DNA of 64,000 bases. Source: VXYL01 sp965116935 (lineage in GTDB: Bacteria > Pseudomonadota > Gammaproteobacteria > Pseudomonadales > Azotimanducaceae). Below are positions 16,197-24,720 of the stretch, in pieces. The stretch is taken from assembly GCA_965116935.1 (NCBI GenBank), contig OZ220737.1, positions 2,604,001 through 2,668,000 on the forward strand, read 5' to 3'. Under the pieces are notes generated by a model. It ran no database searches. It was not told where the DNA came from and saw only the letters and a program-made list of their open reading frames with translations. The stretch's first letter is position 1; each line of letters opens with the position of its first letter. The position numbers and the translations under genes are program-made.

Positions 16197-16577
16197 TCAC
16201 GCCGCCAAGGTCATCACTGCATACGCCGCCATTCGCGCATCCCGTGTGACCAGCGTGAGGCCCTCGGATTGCGCCTGGGCGATCAGCATCCGGTCGAATG
16301 GATCTTCGTGATGCCTCGGCAACGCTCCGGCAACCCGTGCATGGTGGAAGGTAACGTGCAGGGGCGAGAAGCCCTGTTGACTGACACCCGCCTCCACGTC
16401 GTCCGGCGCCACCAGCTTGCCGAGCGCCCGCTTGATGGCAATCTCCCACGCGCTTGCGGCACTCACGAACACATCGTTGCGCTCGTCCACGATGGCCTCA
16501 CGTGCCTCCCGGCGCAATCTCGTGGGATCGCCAAGGGTCCAGAGAAGCGCGTGGGTGTCGAGGAGCAGACGCATCAT
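16197..16577 (-). CDS. vapC: PIN-domain toxin (VapC-like)
   Basis: The 126-residue protein has PIN-domain acidic residues in RLLLDTHALLW, ASAWEIAIK (Glu), DPFDRMLIAQA and VTRDARM. This is the common VapC sub-group with an HHxDPFDR motif. It would act as a ribonuclease toxin. Its ATG overlaps the end of the antitoxin gene by 4 bp, giving the usual antitoxin-first coupled order. Confidence 0.92.
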   Translation of the reverse strand: MMRLLLDTHALLWTLGDPTRLRREAREAIVDERNDVFVSAASAWEIAIKRALGKLVAPDDVEAGVSQQGFSPLHVTFHHARVAGALPRHHEDPFDRMLIAQAQSEGLTLVTRDARMAAYAVMTLAA

Positions 16578-16831
16578 CCGCCATCCTCACCCGGAAACAA
16601 GCGAGAGCCGTGGAATGCGTCGATGACTTCCTGAGGCGTCTCATCAAAGTCCGGCCCTATCTGTATCTGCCCGGCAAACACCCCTAGGCTGCGCTTTCCC
16701 TTCGCCCGGCGATACGGTTCGAGCCGCAGGTAGGGCTCGCCGGCCTTGGCAATGACAATCTCCTCGCCCGCCCAAGCCAGTCGTCCCAAGCGCGAGAGCT
16801 GCGATTTCGCTTCGTGCATGTTGACCTTCAT
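16574..16831 (-). CDS. Phd/YefM-type antitoxin paired with the PIN toxin
   Basis: The 85-residue protein begins MKVNMHEAKSQLSRL, the classic Phd/YefM DNA-binding start, followed by GEEIVIAKAGEPYLRLEPY. It should neutralise the downstream PIN toxin and repress the operon. AAAGGAG lies about 9 nt before the ATG. A pair of GCTAGA direct repeats just upstream is a candidate operator. Confidence 0.92.
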   Translation of the reverse strand: MKVNMHEAKSQLSRLGRLAWAGEEIVIAKAGEPYLRLEPYRRAKGKRSLGVFAGQIQIGPDFDETPQEVIDAFHGSRLFPGEDGG

Positions 16832-16848
16832 GCCCGATCGCTCCTTTA

Positions 16849-16864
16849 GCTAGACTTGGCTAGA
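16849..16864 (-). promoter_or_regulatory. Candidate operator: direct GCTAGA repeats before the antitoxin gene
   Basis: GCTAGA occurs twice with a four-base spacer (16849-16854 and 16859-16864), directly upstream of the Shine-Dalgarno of the Phd-type antitoxin. Autoregulation through short repeats is normal for this family, but the assignment rests on position only. Confidence 0.3.
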
Positions 16865-17568
16865 TCTTCCGTCAATGCGCTGCTTCACGTCAAGGTGCCG
16901 TGTAGGGGAGGGCTTGTCCGAGGCAGAGCGATCTCAACTATTTGATTTAACACCGTTTGAGGGTTTTTGACTACTGTGCGTTAATGCATGGGTTGCTGGT
17001 TCGAGAGCTAGGAAGGACGTCTGTGTGGCGAGGCCGTGGTGCCCGTTGCGCCGTGGTCCGTATCCCGGCACCCTGAGCCGTGAGGTGGTGCGGGTCGTCT
17101 GCCAGTACGACGTCGCGCCGGATTGGCGAGGGGATGCGACATCAGCCACGCGATTCCATTGATGGTGCCGATACGGCAGCTAGGCGGCAGACATGTCGCC
17201 GCATGTTGCCATCGCCCCGGAGACCGCCGAGTGACCGGCAAGGATGGACTCCCGCTGCCGCCGTCGTCGGGTTCTGCCGAACTGAGCGGTCGGGATGCTC
17301 GTGGACCGGGGGGTGCGACCGATGCGGGCACCTGTGTACTGGGTAGCGCCCAGCGCGTCGTCGAGGCTCTCGCCGCGCTAGACGGGCTGGGCGAGACCCC
17401 AAGGCCTCGATGAGGCGCGGCAACGTTGGCACCTAGGGCGGTTTGTCCCATGCCTCAGCGCGGCAGTTTTTGTGAAGCGTTGTTTTCGGAACGGGTTGTG
17501 GCACGTAAAATCGACCGGCGACGCGGCTAACCCGCCGCGTACCCCAAATCAGCGTTTGAGGAACAGCT
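16865..17568. other. Left margin of the defence island, no recognisable gene
   Basis: About 700 bp without a credible coding region. It includes an AT-richer patch (16930-17000) unlike its surroundings, followed by GGTTCGAG at about 17000, which is reminiscent of a tRNA T-loop but has no cloverleaf around it. The remainder is GC-rich with short overlapping frames that show no family similarity. Confidence 0.6.
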
Positions 17569-17800
17569 ATGCTGATTGGCCACGCCTGCGTCTCGAAGGC
17601 GGACGGCTCGCAGTCGCTCGACCTGCAGCGCGACGCTCTCGTTGCGGCGGGCGTCGATACTGTGACGGGATCTACGAGGATCGAGCCTCTTGGGCGAAGG
17701 ACGAACGGCCTGGCCTACTCCGTGCCCTGCGGGACGGCGACGTGTTCGTCGGGCGCCGGACACTCTACCGTTACGTGGACGCGAGGGGCGATCTGCGGGA
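17569..17800 (+). pseudogene. Serine recombinase (resolvase/invertase) N-terminal relic
   Basis: ATG 17569 opens MLIGHACVSKADGSQSLDLQ, matching the resolvase N-terminus (usually MLIGYARVS), followed by RDALVAAGVD. The match then switches frame to YEDRASWAKDERPGLLRALRDGDVFV, which is the next stretch of the same domain. It is followed by further scrambled sequence. The catalytic serine is present, but the conserved arginine of YARVS has become Cys (HACVS). The DNA-binding half is missing. This is a dead mobility gene at the left flank of the SIR2 operon. Confidence 0.8.
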
Positions 17801-17888
17801 CAGCGGCGGGCGTGCATTGGGAGGAGAATAGGAACGGAAAGAGGAGCCGGCCCAGCTCGGAGGACGATAGGGCGGGCGACGGCGCTGT

Positions 17889-20800
17889 ATGGTTGAAGGG
17901 GCGCGGGAAACGTCGCATATTGGGGTCATGAATGGTGCACAGAACAAGCAGATGAATGGTTCGGCGGAGCAGGACGGGAAGGATTGGCGGACGCAGGCGG
18001 AGAAGGTTGCGGGTCTTGCAGCGCAGGCGAACACGCCTGTGGTTTTCCTGTTGGGCGCCGGATGTTCGCTGAAGTCGGGCGGTCCTACCGACCGGCAGGT
18101 GCAGGAGGCGGTGGAAGGGCTGCCGGGGAGGCAGCGGAGCGGTGGGGCGCTCGGTCGGCATGTCCCGCGGGCGGCGCAGGCGTTGGCGTTGCGACCTCTG
18201 TTCGAGGACGTGTCGCCGAACGTTGGCTATCACTGCCTCGCGGCACTTGCAAGGAAGCGCAGGGTGTATGTGCTGAACTTGAACTTTGATGCGGCCGTGG
18301 AGGTAGCGGCGAGGCATGTCGGGGTGGAGTGCCGCAGTGTGGATGGCCGTGACACCTCGGAGATCGAAACCGCGTTGGAGGACAGTGGGACGGAGGGGGT
18401 CGTGGTGAACGTGCACCTCCACGGGACGGTGGAGAACGCGCGTTTCACGAGGAAGCAGAAGGCGGAGACAAAAGACAGAGAACGAGAAGTCGTTCACGAT
18501 GTGCTGAAGGGAGGGACGTTGATCGTCCTAGGAACGTCGCTGAGAGATGCAGAAGACCTGGCCGCGCTTTTGAAGGACGCGCGACCGGCTGGAGCGTACT
18601 ACTTCAATCGCGCGGACGCCATGGCGGACGAAGATGACACGCTAGTGCGGTCGGCGGAGTTCCCGTTGGTAGAGGCGAACGCGTACTGGACCTCGCAGGA
18701 GTTAGATTTCGACGCCTTCATGCTGCACTTCGCGGGGAGGTTTCACGGCCACACGTACGATGAATTCTCGCGGGGACAAGGTCGAGCGCACCTTGGCCTG
18801 CCTCGCCTGGCCGATACGGCGCTCCCGTTAGGTGTGTTGAAGGAGGCGATGTGCAACGTTTTCGAGCATGGGGTAGCGGTGATTTCGGGGCCACCGCACG
18901 TGGGCAAGTCGATCGCGGGAAACATCGTCTCGTATTGCCTAGCGTTGTCGGCGGATCGGGACGAATCGCCTGGGTCGCCGTGCTACCACGGCGCAGGAGA
19001 AGCGTACGAGGTGTTGGCGGATGGAACGGGGACGCGGGACGTATCGTCGATCCTTTTGCTGAAGCCGGTGCAAGGGGATGGCGGGGACGCGTTTTGCGCC
19101 AGGTTGGCCGCTTGGCGGGAAGAAGTGAACGACAGAGCACCCATGGTGGTGTGTTGCAGCGAGGCGGATCTACCGAGCGAGCCGTTCCCGGACGAGATCA
19201 GGGAAGTGTTGGTGGCGAGCGATCAGTGGTACTCGTACGAGACCCTGGAGTGGATTGGGCAGCGGCGGAACTTCGATAGCCGTGCGTTGGACCGCATCGG
19301 AGAGCATAGGCTGAGCAATCCCGGCACATTTCTACTCGGGTTGGAGCCATACGCAGCGCCGGGCGAGAACGACCGGTTTGTAGCGCACTATTTGGCACTA
19401 CTGGAACGAGATCGGGAAGTGGCCGTTGACTGTTGTCTGTTGAGGATGGCGGAACTGACGAGGACCGATGTTGCGCTGTCGAAGGTGGCTACGTTAGTGC
19501 CGGAGGACGCCGCGCGGCGCAGTCTCTTGGTGTTCTTTACATTCGAAAAGCGGCGCTACGCGGCTCTTGACAACGAGTCGGTTCGCGAAGCGGTTGACCG
19601 ATACCTGCGCGTTAACGCAGGTACTGTGGTGGAGGAGCTTCGCAACCGGGTGCCCCCATGGAGCTTGGCGCAAGACGTGTGGGGGCGCTGGGCGTTGCTG
19701 CAGGGCACATCGACCAGTGAGTTGGGGAACGGCCCCGACGGTACGACCGGCGTGGAGTTCTTTCCGCCAGTGCTGTCGAGCCGGCCAGAGTTGGATACGT
19801 TGCGTGCGCAGGTGGCGGCGGCCGCGGACGCGTGGGACGTAGGTGAACTTTGTTACGAGGTGGCGAAAAACTGGGAGGCACTGCGGGGTCTCGAGGCGCG
19901 GCGGATAGCCTTGGATCTGGCTAACGACAGGGCCCGGCGCGGCCTCTACGGATTACTTGAGGCGGTCCTGTACTTTGGAAGGGCAGTGCATTCGGAACTA
20001 ACGTCGTTGGTTGAGGACTGCCTCTGGGAACGTGTCTGCGAGGAGGATGTGGGGGGCGACATAGAGATTTGGCTCTTTGCCGACGCGCTTTATTGGCGAA
20101 GTCCTACGGGCCGATTGGCGTGGACAGTGGACTGGATGCGGGCGCTGGCGGGCGCGGACAGGGAAGGCTTCGACGCGCTGCGCCTGTTCGAGGCTGCGTA
20201 CCACCCGGACGGCCACGGCGCGATCGATGGGGCGCTTGGACCGCGGACCATACCAGATGAGGTATCGGAAGCCCGGGCCAAGGCCGTGGCGGAGCTTGTG
20301 CAATGGCATTTCGTCCATCAATCCTACGCGCGGGCGCGGGTCGGGTCGGTCACACGCAGAATCGCGGAGAAGGCGTACCTCTGTCGCACATTCTATGAAC
20401 GCGGCTCGGAAGACCACGAGGCGGCGGTAAGGCTCGTGCGGGCGCTCGGCGCCGCCCCCGGCACTGCCGGGTGGGGATTTCACGCCGGCTGCAGGTCGCT
20501 TCGGGACGAGTCGCACGAGGAGCTGGATGCGGCGATACGGAGCGCGCTCGGTAGGGCGGAAGGAAGCGATCCAGGCGTGGTCACGACTGCGATGGCGTAT
20601 CCGGTAGCGAATCGGTTCACGAATGAGCTGAGCGCTTATTTCGGGACGGATGTCAATCGGGAGTTCCTGTTGGACAGTCTCGGTAAAGGGGTCCTGGTAG
20701 ACGGGGTGCGCGTAGGCGAACCGAGGTTCGAGGCGTCGCGGGAACCCGGGCGTGTGCTGTCCGCCTGCGGCGTGAGTTTCAATGGTCTTCGAGAACGTGG

Positions 20801-21059
20801 GATCGGCTTGAGCGAGTGGCCGGAGTTCGAGGAAAAGGCCGAGCAGGTAACCCGGGGGCTGCTTGATCTCGGAGCCGTAGGAGTCAACGAGATTCGGTCG
20901 GTTCTGCCGCCGGTGTTGCGTGGCGATCTGCGGGCGTTGGAGGCGACCCGACCGGCACGGGCGCCGGAACGGGAACGGGGCGAGGGTGCCCCGCTGGCCC
21001 ACGCCATCCAGATGGCTTGCCTGGAGCGGCGGGGGCAGTCGGAACTGCCCTTCGAGTGA
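17889..21059 (+). CDS. SIR2-STAND-like defence protein (SIR2 domain plus P-loop and helical C-terminus)
   Basis: This is a 1056-residue protein. Residues ~50-285 form a SIR2-like domain: LLGAGCS (56-60), LNLNFDAAVE (~129-138, the NxD site), VHLHGT (His ~178) and IVLGTSL (~212-218). The catalytic Asn and His are retained, so NAD hydrolysis is plausible. A P-loop follows, ISGPPHVGKS (~332-341), as in STAND NTPases. The segment where Walker B would be expected reads SILLLKPVQGD and lacks the usual Asp pair. Residues ~450-1056 are helix-rich without recognised repeats. SIR2-STAND proteins such as Avs5 sense phage proteins and deplete NAD; this one is inferred to act similarly. In-frame ATG 17928 is an alternative start. 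The next gene overlaps the stop by 4 bp. Confidence 0.8.
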   Translation: MVEGARETSHIGVMNGAQNKQMNGSAEQDGKDWRTQAEKVAGLAAQANTPVVFLLGAGCSLKSGGPTDRQVQEAVEGLPGRQRSGGALGRHVPRAAQALALRPLFEDVSPNVGYHCLAALARKRRVYVLNLNFDAAVEVAARHVGVECRSVDGRDTSEIETALEDSGTEGVVVNVHLHGTVENARFTRKQKAETKDREREVVHDVLKGGTLIVLGTSLRDAEDLAALLKDARPAGAYYFNRADAMADEDDTLVRSAEFPLVEANAYWTSQELDFDAFMLHFAGRFHGHTYDEFSRGQGRAHLGLPRLADTALPLGVLKEAMCNVFEHGVAVISGPPHVGKSIAGNIVSYCLALSADRDESPGSPCYHGAGEAYEVLADGTGTRDVSSILLLKPVQGDGGDAFCARLAAWREEVNDRAPMVVCCSEADLPSEPFPDEIREVLVASDQWYSYETLEWIGQRRNFDSRALDRIGEHRLSNPGTFLLGLEPYAAPGENDRFVAHYLALLERDREVAVDCCLLRMAELTRTDVALSKVATLVPEDAARRSLLVFFTFEKRRYAALDNESVREAVDRYLRVNAGTVVEELRNRVPPWSLAQDVWGRWALLQGTSTSELGNGPDGTTGVEFFPPVLSSRPELDTLRAQVAAAADAWDVGELCYEVAKNWEALRGLEARRIALDLANDRARRGLYGLLEAVLYFGRAVHSELTSLVEDCLWERVCEEDVGGDIEIWLFADALYWRSPTGRLAWTVDWMRALAGADREGFDALRLFEAAYHPDGHGAIDGALGPRTIPDEVSEARAKAVAELVQWHFVHQSYARARVGSVTRRIAEKAYLCRTFYERGSEDHEAAVRLVRALGAAPGTAGWGFHAGCRSLRDESHEELDAAIRSALGRAEGSDPGVVTTAMAYPVANRFTNELSAYFGTDVNREFLLDSLGKGVLVDGVRVGEPRFEASREPGRVLSACGVSFNGLRERGIGLSEWPEFEEKAEQVTRGLLDLGAVGVNEIRSVLPPVLRGDLRALEATRPARAPERERGEGAPLAHAIQMACLERRGQSELPFE

Positions 21060-21985
21060 GTGTTGCCTTGACGCCCCCGTGGGAGTGCTGGCGGGAGATC
21101 TCGGCCGAATGCCGGGACGTGAAGGCGTATCGCAGGCGCTTCGGTCGTTTCGCGGACGAGTTGTCACGGCTGTTTCCTCCAAAGAACGGGCTTCATGGGC
21201 CGAGGCGGTCGCTGGCTAATGAGTGGCAACGGCTCAGCGTGGCAGTGACACGTACGAAGCTGACAGGGAGTGGCGGATGCGTAATGCGAGACGGGTTCGC
21301 GGATGTCTACGTGAACGAAAACGAGCCAGTGCAGAGGATTCGTTACACGGTAGCGCACGAGCTTGGGCACCTGCTGGTCGATGTGGACGAGGTCGCGAGC
21401 GAGTTAGGAATCGAGGGTGAGGCGGAGGAGTCGCTGTGCGACATGTTCGCGAGCCGGGTGTTGATCGGCAGAGGTCACCTGAGGAAGTGTGTGGCGGGCA
21501 AGCGGGCGCTGAGCCCATCGGATTTCCTCGAGTTGTGCAGGCGGTTCGGAGTGAGCCTATCGGCGATGGCGAATGCGTTGGGCGAGGTTTGGCGACCGGG
21601 ATGGGGGTTGTTGGTAGTCGGAAGGGAGGACAGTGAGGGGTCGGGCAGCTACCGTGTGAGCGCGGCCGTGTGCCAACGGCCCTGGTTCGTGCCGCGGAAG
21701 ATGACGTTCTCTAAACTTGGCATCGAGGATGTAGAGAAATGGATGTTGGATCGCAAAGGGGGCGAGCAGATGGGCGGATCGGTAGAGAACTTATCGATCG
21801 TGCTATGGGACCCCGAAAATGACGAAAAGCGGTCTGGACGGGCGACGATTCGCGGTCGGCATGAGGCGTTGCGGTTGAGGAATGGCGGCGTCGTCGTCTC
21901 GTTGACTTGGCGGCGCGCGGACGCGCGCATGCGCTGGTACGAGCGTTCCCGACCGTCTCCTGGAGAACCCAATGACCGAGATTGA
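21056..21985 (+). CDS. ImmA/IrrE family metallopeptidase
   Basis: The start is GTG overlapping the upstream stop (GTGA), giving 309 residues. The zinc-protease motif VAHELGHLL (HExxH) sits mid-protein, followed by a downstream EEsLCDMFASRVL segment that supplies the third ligand, as in the ImmA/IrrE (COG2856) family. Relatives cleave phage or stress repressors. A helical stretch FLELCRRFGVSLSAMANAL follows the catalytic domain, and the C-terminal ~110 residues are unassigned. Coupling to the SIR2-STAND gene suggests it acts in the same response, perhaps cleaving an inhibitor or the effector itself. Confidence 0.88.
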   Translation: MSVALTPPWECWREISAECRDVKAYRRRFGRFADELSRLFPPKNGLHGPRRSLANEWQRLSVAVTRTKLTGSGGCVMRDGFADVYVNENEPVQRIRYTVAHELGHLLVDVDEVASELGIEGEAEESLCDMFASRVLIGRGHLRKCVAGKRALSPSDFLELCRRFGVSLSAMANALGEVWRPGWGLLVVGREDSEGSGSYRVSAAVCQRPWFVPRKMTFSKLGIEDVEKWMLDRKGGEQMGGSVENLSIVLWDPENDEKRSGRATIRGRHEALRLRNGGVVVSLTWRRADARMRWYERSRPSPGEPNDRD

Positions 21986-22256
21986 TCACTTGGCGGAGCA
22001 GATTCCGTGCGGCGTGTACAAACATTACAAAGGCAAACGGTATTACGTCCTTGGTCTCGGGCGACAGCATCCGAGCGATGAAGTGGTCGTTATCTATTGC
22101 CGGCTTTACGGTCGTGAAGGACTCCCCCTGAGTGTTCGGCGCGCGGAGGACTTTCTGGGGAACGCCGTGCGGTTTGGGCAGGAGGTGCCGCGATTCACCT
22201 ACGTAGGCTTGCGGGAACGGGGTGACGGGGAAGCAGGGGCACAGGATGCGTTGTAG
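21972..22256 (+). CDS. DUF1653 domain protein
   Basis: This 94-residue protein has the DUF1653 pattern GVYKHYKGKRYYVLGLGRQHPSDEVVV followed by IYCRLYG, and a PLSVRRAEDFLG end. The domain is a small beta-barrel-like module of unknown function, often next to nucleotide or nucleic-acid genes. The ATG overlaps the metallopeptidase gene by 14 bp, so it is translated with it. The C-terminal tail (RERGDGEAGAQDAL) looks disordered. Confidence 0.8.
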   Translation: MTEIDHLAEQIPCGVYKHYKGKRYYVLGLGRQHPSDEVVVIYCRLYGREGLPLSVRRAEDFLGNAVRFGQEVPRFTYVGLRERGDGEAGAQDAL

Positions 22257-22306
22257 GGGCTGGGCGATTGTCGACCGTGGACCAGTTTTCAGGAGAGTAA
22301 CTGAAG

Positions 22307-23218
22307 ATGGATAGCGAGGGAGCAGTTGACTGGCCAGATATCCCGATGGACGTCATTGATTACGTGCGTTCAGTGTTTGGCGAGGCGAACCGCAGAACCA
22401 CGGAGCGACTGTTGAACATGCCAAACATCCGAGAAGCCGCGTTGGACGATGGACTGGTGGAATCAATCATCCCGAGGTCTGCGCCTTGTCGACTTGGGTC
22501 CGGTAGCGTGGTGAGGATGGAGGTCCACAACGTGGGAGGGGGGCGACACTTTCGAAGATGGGAGGTGGCGGATATAGCCGTGTTGGTATGCGTGTTCCGG
22601 TCGGGGCGCCCTATTGCGCAAAAGATCGGCGTTTTGCAGGCGAAGCGCCTTTACCCAAAGAACGGCGAGGTCGAAGTCGAGGACGCCATTGACTACATGT
22701 ATGGGATGAATCGGTTCATCCAGACCGATCCGACGATGCGGCTAAATCCTCTGGAGTCGATATTCGAGTTCGATGACGAATGTACGTACGCTCAACTGAA
22801 GGCCGGCACCAAACAGGTGAAGGTTATAGAGGAGTTCAATCAGGTTAGGGGTGAGGTTGCTCACTATCTCTTCTACAACCCGCCGACAGTGCCAAGCACG
22901 GTTGAGTATCCGGTGGAGTCGTATCGTGAGGTCGAGGAGGTAACGCTAGGTTGCCGTGTTTATAGCGCAAAGGACGTGCGGGAGGTGCTTTCCGGCCTAA
23001 GGGAGGGGGTGGCGCCAACCCTCGGCGCGATGGAGGCCGCGAAACCTTCAAGTAACTGGGTGGTGGAGCATTGGGCGGCCAACCTGCTTTTGAGTTGCTC
23101 GGTCGGCGTGCGTCTGGTCGATGGTGAGGAGGGCCAGCAGTTGAGGAGCATGCTGACGCGACGAACGGGGCCCATAGGTGCGGCAATCCAAGTTTCGATC
23201 ATTCTACCGGGTGGGTGA
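22307..23218 (+). CDS. Putative PD-(D/E)xK-like nuclease of the SIR2 operon (unknown family)
   Basis: The 303-residue protein has no family I can name with confidence. The core WEVADIAVLVCVFRSG followed by KIGVLQAKRLY gives an Asp on one strand and QxK on the next, the layout of PD-(D/E)xK nucleases with Gln replacing Glu. The rest contains IDYMYGMNRF and a C-terminal part without clear motifs. AGGAG lies about 11 nt before ATG 22307. It follows DUF1653 by 50 bp on the same strand, so it is probably the last gene of the operon. Nuclease activity is inferred only from the motif. Confidence 0.55.
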   Translation: MDSEGAVDWPDIPMDVIDYVRSVFGEANRRTTERLLNMPNIREAALDDGLVESIIPRSAPCRLGSGSVVRMEVHNVGGGRHFRRWEVADIAVLVCVFRSGRPIAQKIGVLQAKRLYPKNGEVEVEDAIDYMYGMNRFIQTDPTMRLNPLESIFEFDDECTYAQLKAGTKQVKVIEEFNQVRGEVAHYLFYNPPTVPSTVEYPVESYREVEEVTLGCRVYSAKDVREVLSGLREGVAPTLGAMEAAKPSSNWVVEHWAANLLLSCSVGVRLVDGEEGQQLRSMLTRRTGPIGAAIQVSIILPGG

Positions 23219-23948
23219 TGGCGATGGTCCGTGGGTTGCGGAAGTGCGATTCGGCTGGCGCTCTGTCATGAGGCAGTGGCACGGTGTCACGTCAGTACCG
23301 TGGTTGCCTTTGCGTTCCGTTAGTTGAACGAAACAAAGAAGTGCGCGACCCAGATTTGGCCGTGGGGTGGGCCGAGCGGCGGGACGCGGTCGTGCTGGGT
23401 GTCAAAGGTGGCCTTTGGGAACAGGTCGGACGGTTCTGTGTAGGGCATACCGTTGGGGTGGTTACGAAGCGCAAGCCGCTGAGCCAAGCTAGGTTCGGAT
23501 AGCGCCGCCTGGATGGGTGGGGCGATCGCGGCTTGCGGGGCGAGGAGGATCCCGGGCGGACTGTTGGGTGGCGGGTAGAGCGACGATGTCGTCCATGTGG
23601 TCGAAAATGCGGGCGAGTACGTCGCTGGCCGTTCTGGGATCGGGAGCGGGCCTCTGGTTCGAAGTACGGAAACGCTTTGATGTCGGCGAGGTGAAAGCCG
23701 CCCCGAGAACAGAGGATCCTCCATGTGCGCATCATTAGGAGGTAACGAGCGAGGGGCGATTCGAAGGTAGGACGGCGGCGAACTTGAGCAGCGGCGCGTC
23801 GTGACGGTCCCCTGCGCAAGGACTGGAAGCGAGTCCTGAACCGATGGAAACTACCCGCAATGTACCGGCACGGTCGAATGGTTTACGTTCTGCGCGCCAG
23901 TGAGGGTAAGGCACCGGCGCGGGTAGCGGATCCGGGTCGGACACCCGT
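23219..23948. other. Gap without recognisable gene between the SIR2 operon and the IS21 relic
   Basis: The short overlapping frames on both strands lack homology and sensible codon use. The stretch from ~23800 to the istB fragment may be scrambled IS or host sequence. I see no inverted repeats or RNA gene. Confidence 0.55.
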
Positions 23949-24440
23949 GTGAACGGGCATCATGTGGCTGGTCTCCCCGGAGTCGGCAAGAGCCATCTGG
24001 CCATCAGTCTGGCGATCGCCGCGGCGAAGTCCGGACGCCGCGTCTACTACGGCACGCTCGCGGCCCTGATCGATTCCCTCGCGGAAGCGAAGACGGCCGG
24101 CAACCTCGCGCGCCGGCTCAAGGTGCTGACGCATCCGTCCCTGCTCGTGGTCGACGAGGTCGGCTACCTGGCGATGACCCAGGAACGGCCGATCCTGTTC
24201 TTCCAACTGGTCAACGCCCGCCACGAACGGGCATCGACGGTGCTGACGTCCAACAAGGGCTTCGAGGAATGGGGCGGTGTGCTGGGCGACGAGGTGATGG
24301 CGGCGGCCCTCACCGACCGCCTGCTGCACCACTGCCACATCGTCAACATCCGCGGCAACAGCTACCGGATGCGGGCGCATCACGACCTCCTGCGCGTCAC
24401 CCCGCACGACGAGGACACCGACCGCGGAGCCGCGACATGA
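23949..24440 (+). pseudogene. istB: IS21-family IstB helper ATPase, N-terminally truncated
   Basis: The fragment has Walker A GLPGVGKSHLAISLA, Walker B LLVVDEVGYL, and ASTVLTSNKGFEEWGGVLGDEVMAAALTDRLLHH, all diagnostic of IstB. Full-length IstB is about 250 residues; here about 90 N-terminal residues are missing and no istA lies upstream. It is the relic of an IS21 element whose left part was deleted. The right end of the element may lie in the following 160 bp, but I could not fix a terminal repeat. Confidence 0.88.
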
Positions 24441-24720
24441 CCCCTCGGCCCCGCCGCGCGCGCCTGCAGCGAAATGATGCGGCGGCGCGCCCTATGGCGT
24501 GGGTTTGGCGCGCCGCACTCGTGCAAGCAAGCGCGCACTCAGGCCCGTTTACTCACTATGCTGCCGGGCGAAACCCGGACATCTTCAGTTGCCATTGACA
24601 TCTGCTCCGTCTAGGCTTGCGGGACTCGCGGTGTGGAAGTTCGAAAGCCTGGGATTGGCTTGGCGGAAGGCGCCGAGCTCGTCGGACGATCGGTGTGGGG
24701 GCAATGGTAGAGGAGGATGC

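Noticed and set aside
16865..17010. Possible tRNA or attachment site near GGTTCGAG at 17000
   Set aside because: No acceptor, D or anticodon arm can be drawn around it, and no matching direct repeat was found at the integrase end near 32800.
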